From: Cranoglanis bouderius
Taxonomy: Eukaryota; Chordata; Actinopteri; Siluriformes; Cranoglanididae
Direction: 5' to 3'
DNA length: 64,000 nt
Assembly (NCBI GenBank): GCA_023630585.1
Contig: CM042568.1
Span: 2,360,516 to 2,424,515 of the forward strand
Shown here: positions 59,650 through 64,000 of the stretch, one piece after another
How the letters are laid out: the number at the start of each line of letters is the position of its first letter
Position numbering within the stretch: the first letter of the stretch is position 1
Made by a program: the position numbers and the translations under genes
Notes under the pieces: generated by a model
The model's database searches: none
What the model saw: the letters and a program-made list of their open reading frames with translations, nothing else
What the model was told of the DNA's origin: nothing

Positions 59650-60200
59650 CCCACAAAACACACGGCCAGTGGCTAAAGCTAGAAGCTAGGAAACGCTAGC
59701 AGCTGAACACGGTGTAGAGTGAAGCTGTTAACACCCCGAGGCGAGTGTGTGATGATTTAGCCATGCAGAGCGCACCATGCTAAACTGGAGGCTATAAGCT
59801 TTCACTGCTTGTTAGCTACATTAGCCTCGTAGCTCCAGCAGCCGAGGTTAAACAACTCCTTACACGCTAAACTACTGTGCAGATAAAACCAAACTCATTA
59901 TATTTATTACACACTATTTATGGTTCAGTCCTTTATTACTGCACTTTATGTTGGTGCAACATTCGCTCTAGAATTTTTGTCTGTCATTTTTTAATTTTTT
60001 TAAATATCAGTTTGTTCATTTTAAAAGTATGCCATATGTGCTAAGCTATTTTAGGGAATGATTTTTATATTTTGGGATTTTCATCATGAATTTATAACTA
60101 TTTCTTCTTTCCTTTCTTCGTAACATTATTTATTTATTTATTTATTTACATAATTTTTTCTTCCTTCTATCCTTCCCTTTTACTTCTTTCCTTCCTTCCT
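59650..60200. other. Nothing recognised
   Basis: Unique DNA without supported features. Confidence 0.4.
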
Positions 60201-60214
60201 CCCTTCACATTTAA

Positions 60215-60730
60215 TAATTAGTTACATTTATATAGAGCTCTTCTCAAAGTGCTTTACATAGTATGGGGGGGAAAATCTCTTCAACCACCACCAGTGTGTA
60301 GGAACAACCTGGATGATAGAGCACCAGAACACCCACAACACATCAGCTATTGGTGGAGAGGAGAATGATGTCACCAATTCAGGGATGGAGATTATTAGGG
60401 GGCCATGATAGATAAGGGCCAATGGAGGAATTTCACCAGGACACCTACTCTTTATGAGAAGTGTCCTGGCATTTCTAATGACCACAGAGAGTCAGGACTT
60501 CAGTTTAAAGTCTCATCAGTGCTCTTTTTTACAGTATAGTGTCCCTATCACTATCCTGGGGCATTAGGACCCACACAGACCACAGGGAGAGTACCACCTA
60601 CTGGCCTCCCTAATACCACTTCCAGCAGCAACCTAGTTTTCCACAGGAGGTCTCCCATCCAGGTACTGGTCAGGCTCAACCCTGCTTAGCATCAGTAGGA
60701 AACCAGGTGAGAACTGCAGGGTGATATGGC
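60215..60730 (-). mobile_element. 5S-rRNA-derived SINE-like element
   Basis: On the minus strand it begins GCCATATCACCCTGCAG and contains GCTAAGCAGGGTTGAGCCTG and AGTACCTGGATGGGAGACC, clearly the second half of 5S rRNA with substitutions (60646-60730). About 430 bp of body follows, ending in TATATAAATGTAACTAATT. This layout matches the 5S-headed SINE3 class of fishes. The 5S internal promoter is decayed. Confidence 0.75.
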
Positions 60731-60737
60731 TCCATCC

Positions 60738-61107
60738 TGCCTTCCTTCCATTTTCCATTCCTTCCTTCCTTCCTTCCTTCCTTCCATTTCCCCTTCCTTC
60801 CTTCCTTCCTTCCTTCCTTCCATTTTCCCTTCCTTCCTTCCTTCCTTCCTTCCATTTTCCCTTCCTTCCTTCCTTCCATTTCCCCTTCCTTCCTTCCTTC
60901 CTTCCTTCCTTCCATTTTCCCTTCCTTCCTTCCTTCCTTCCATTTTCCCTTCCTTCCTTCCTTCCTTCCTTCCTTCCTTCCATTTTCCCTTCCTTCCTTC
61001 CTTCCATTTTCCCTTCCTTCCTTCCTTCCTTCCTTCCTTCCATTTTCCCTTCCTTCCTTCCTTCCTTCCATTTTCCCTTCCTTCCTTCCTTCCATTTTCC
61101 CTTCCTT
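60738..61107 (+). repeat. (TTCC)n array with ATTT spacers
   Basis: Blocks of 3-7 TTCC units separated by CATTTTCCC or CATTTCCCC, giving an irregular minisatellite of 24-40 bp. Confidence 0.97.
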
Positions 61108-61254
61108 TTTAAATGTAAATGATTTCAGTGTGAAATGAAGAGGATTAACGTGTACAGTTCTCTGTCTGTACGTTAGCGCACGTGCACTGAGTGCAAATAT
61201 CTGTACGTCCACAACACACAGGAGTGAAGAGCAGCTGGAAGCTCAGCCCGAGAG

Positions 61255-62070
<816 letters not shown>

Positions 62071-62074
62071 CCGA

Positions 62075-62835
62075 TGAGGTTAGAAGTTTTCATACACAAC
62101 AAACAATCTGGAAGATTCCAGACATGTATGTAATGACTTTTCAAAGCTTCTGATTGGCCAATTATCATAATGATGAGTTAACTGAGCATGCACCTGTGGC
62201 TGTATTTCAGGGCCTACATTTAGAGCCAGTGCTTTTTTGCCCTTGATACGATGGGAAAACAACTCAATCAAGACAAAAAAATTGTGGACCAACACAAGTC
62301 CGGTCTGCCTTAAGGAGCAATTTTCAAACATCTGAGAATCAAACACTTGTATATAAATATAAAAATCTTGGGTGCACAAAGACACCACATCGTTTAGGAC
62401 AGAGGGAATCAACTCCCAGGGATAAACAAACTTTGGTCTAAAAGGTTCAAACTGAAGCCCAACTCAACAACAGAGGAACTGGTGAAGTGTGTGTACATCC
62501 ACCATTATGAGAGATCTACACTGTCATGTCCTGAAAGTGCATGAAAGAAGCTTCTACTCCAAAACCAGCATTTAATAAAAGCTAGGCTGAAGTGTGAAGG
62601 TGATCACCAGGAGGAAGACTTGACCTTTAGAGGAGTGTTCTGTCTGTTTAGTCAGAATGATCAGCGCTATGTGTGGAGGAAAAGAGCTGAGGCGTTTAAT
62701 CGAAGAACACCATCCCAACTGTGAAGCATGGGGGTGGCAGCATCATGTTTTACTAGAACTTCAGAAAGCACATGGCATCATGAGGCTTCACCACATCACC
62801 TCAAGACATCAGCTGGAAAGTTAAAACCTGGTTGT
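62075..62835 (+). mobile_element. Sleeping Beauty-like Tc1 remnant
   Basis: AGGTTAGAAGTTTTCATACAC near 62076 resembles the salmonid/Sleeping Beauty-type end. It is followed by a decayed transposase. No right terminus is visible before the (TTCC)n array. Confidence 0.7.
62251..62830 (+). pseudogene. Sleeping Beauty-like transposase remnant
   Basis: ATG at 62251 reads MGKQLNQDKKIVDQHKSG, matching the N-terminus of this lineage. Around 62670 the frames VWRKRAEAFN and, shifted, [15 protein letters not shown] give the central catalytic-core motif. Multiple frameshifts and stops, and the DPKH and NPIE parts are missing. Confidence 0.75.
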
Positions 62836-62894
62836 AACTGTGTCTTCAGCATAAATATTCCTCATTCATACATTCATTCACATCCTTTTTCTTC

Positions 62895-64000
62895 CAGTCT
62901 TTTTTCTCCCTTCCTTCCATCATTTCCTCCTTCCATCCATTTTCCCTCCTTTCCTTCTATCTTCTCTCCCTCCCTCCCTCCCTTCCTTCCTTTGTTCCTT
63001 CCTTCCTTCCATTTTCTCTCCCTCCCTTTGTTCCTTCCTTCCTTCCTTCCATCCATTTTCTCTCCCTCCCTCCCTCCCTTCCTTCCTTCCTTCCATTTTC
63101 CCTCCCTTTCTTCTATCTTCTCTCCCCCCCTCTCTCCCTCCCTCTCTTCCTTTGTTCCTTCCTTCTTTCCATTTTCTCTCCCTCCCTTCCTTTGTTCCTT
63201 CCTTCCCTCCATTTTCTCTCCCTCCCTTCCTTCCTTCCTTCCTTCCTTCCTTCCTTCCTTCCATTTCGCCTCCCACCCTCCCTTCCTTCCTTCCTTCCTT
63301 TGTTCCTTCCTTCCTTCTTTCCAGTTCCCCTCCCACCCTCTCTCCCTTCCTTCCTTCTTTCCTTCCATCTTTCCATTTTCCCTCCCACCCTCCCTTCTTT
63401 CCTCCCCTTCCCCCCCTACCCTTCCCTTTGTTCCTTCCTTTGTTTCTCCCTTCCTTCCTTCCTTCCTTCCATTTTCCCTCCCAGCCTCCCTTCCTTCCTC
63501 CCCTTCCCTTCTTTCCTTTGTTCCTTCCTTCCTTCCTTCCTTCCTTCCATTTCGCCTCTCCCTTTATGCCTTCCATTTTCCCTTGCTTCCTTCCTTCCTT
63601 CCTTCCATTTTCTCTCCCTCCCTCCCTCCCTCCCTCCTTTCCTTCCTTCCTTCCTTCCTTCCTTCCTTCCTTCCTTCCATTTTCCCTCCCACCATCCCTT
63701 CCTTCCTTCCTGATTTCCATTCCCCCTCCCACCCTTCCTTCCTTCCTTCCTTCCTACTTTCCATTTCCCCTCCCACCCTCCCTCCTTTCCTTCCTTCCGT
63801 CCTTCCATCCATTTTTCCTTCCTTCCTTCCTTCTTTCCATTTCCACTCCCACTCTCCCACCCACCCTTCCTTCCTTCCCTTCCCTTCCTTCCTTTGTTCC
63901 TTCCTTCCTTTGTTCCTTATTTCCTTCCTTTGTTCCTTCCTTACTTCCATTTTCCCTCTCACTTTTCCTTCCTTCCTCTGTTCCTTCCTTCTTTCCATTC
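62895..64000 (+). repeat. (TTCC)n/(CCCT)n array reaching the window edge
   Basis: About 1.1 kb of TTCC runs with CATTTTCTC, CCCTCC and TTTGTTCC variants; the array continues past the window. Minus-strand Lys/Glu/Gly/Arg-rich open frames are artefacts. Confidence 0.97.

Noticed and set aside
60646..60730. Functional 5S rRNA gene
   Set aside because: Only the second half is present, with many substitutions, and it is fused to a SINE body.

Overview
This is a vertebrate nuclear window, almost certainly from a teleost fish. The evidence is one multi-exon gene with GT-AG introns, at least nine Tc1/mariner-type elements or remnants of several fish-typical lineages, tRNA-derived and 5S-rRNA-derived SINE-like repeats, and very abundant microsatellites. 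The tRNA-derived SINE and the Tc1 types recall catfish genomes, but that placement is an inference from memory. I find no bacterial, viral or CRISPR content and no intact RNA gene.

The only convincing host gene is dnajb6, the HSP40 co-chaperone, on the + strand. A CpG-rich promoter with two NRF1-type palindromes and an E-box lies at about 4.5-4.7 kb. A non-coding exon 1 ends at 4881. Seven coding exons (13036-26764) give a phase-consistent 253-residue protein with a J domain (HPD at residues 30-32), a G/F-rich region, an S/T-rich region containing an 11-glycine run, and the short-isoform tail ending in [11 protein letters not shown] polyadenylation signal follows at 27363. About 25 kb downstream, two small exons (52087-52185 and 52318-52418) splice in phase to a weak donor inside exon 8. 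They would give a 308-residue long isoform whose acidic and then lysine-rich tail resembles the mammalian nuclear DNAJB6 isoform. The gene therefore spans about 4.6-52.5 kb, and most of the window is its introns.

Layout. 0-4.4 kb: unique AT-rich DNA, a 370-bp direct repeat pair (one copy with a perfect CTCF core match), and a minus-strand two-exon tail of a probable single-pass membrane receptor. 4.5-13 kb: promoter, exon 1 and intron 1 with SINEs, a Tc1 deletion derivative and several dispersed repeats. 13-27.4 kb: the dnajb6 exons; introns carry a 113-bp tandem array, a 56-bp minisatellite and a decayed Tc1 element. 27.4-52 kb: the long-isoform intron, holding seven Tc1-type elements or fragments (including two near-identical copies 5 kb apart), a 3.5-kb hexamer-based satellite, a (TCTG/CTTT)-rich minisatellite, and a 1-kb minisatellite with about 25 TGACTCA (AP-1) motifs. 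52.5-64 kb: gene-free DNA with a retroposon nested in a TIR element, a 192-bp MITE, a 5S-derived SINE, long GT, TA and TTCC arrays, and a Sleeping Beauty-like remnant.

None of the recognised transposase genes is intact: each has at least one stop, frameshift or deletion. I see no new molecular system. The most useful observations are the split isoform architecture of dnajb6, the repeat-tuned splice site in front of its last short-isoform exon, the AP-1-bearing minisatellite, and the nested or recently duplicated elements.
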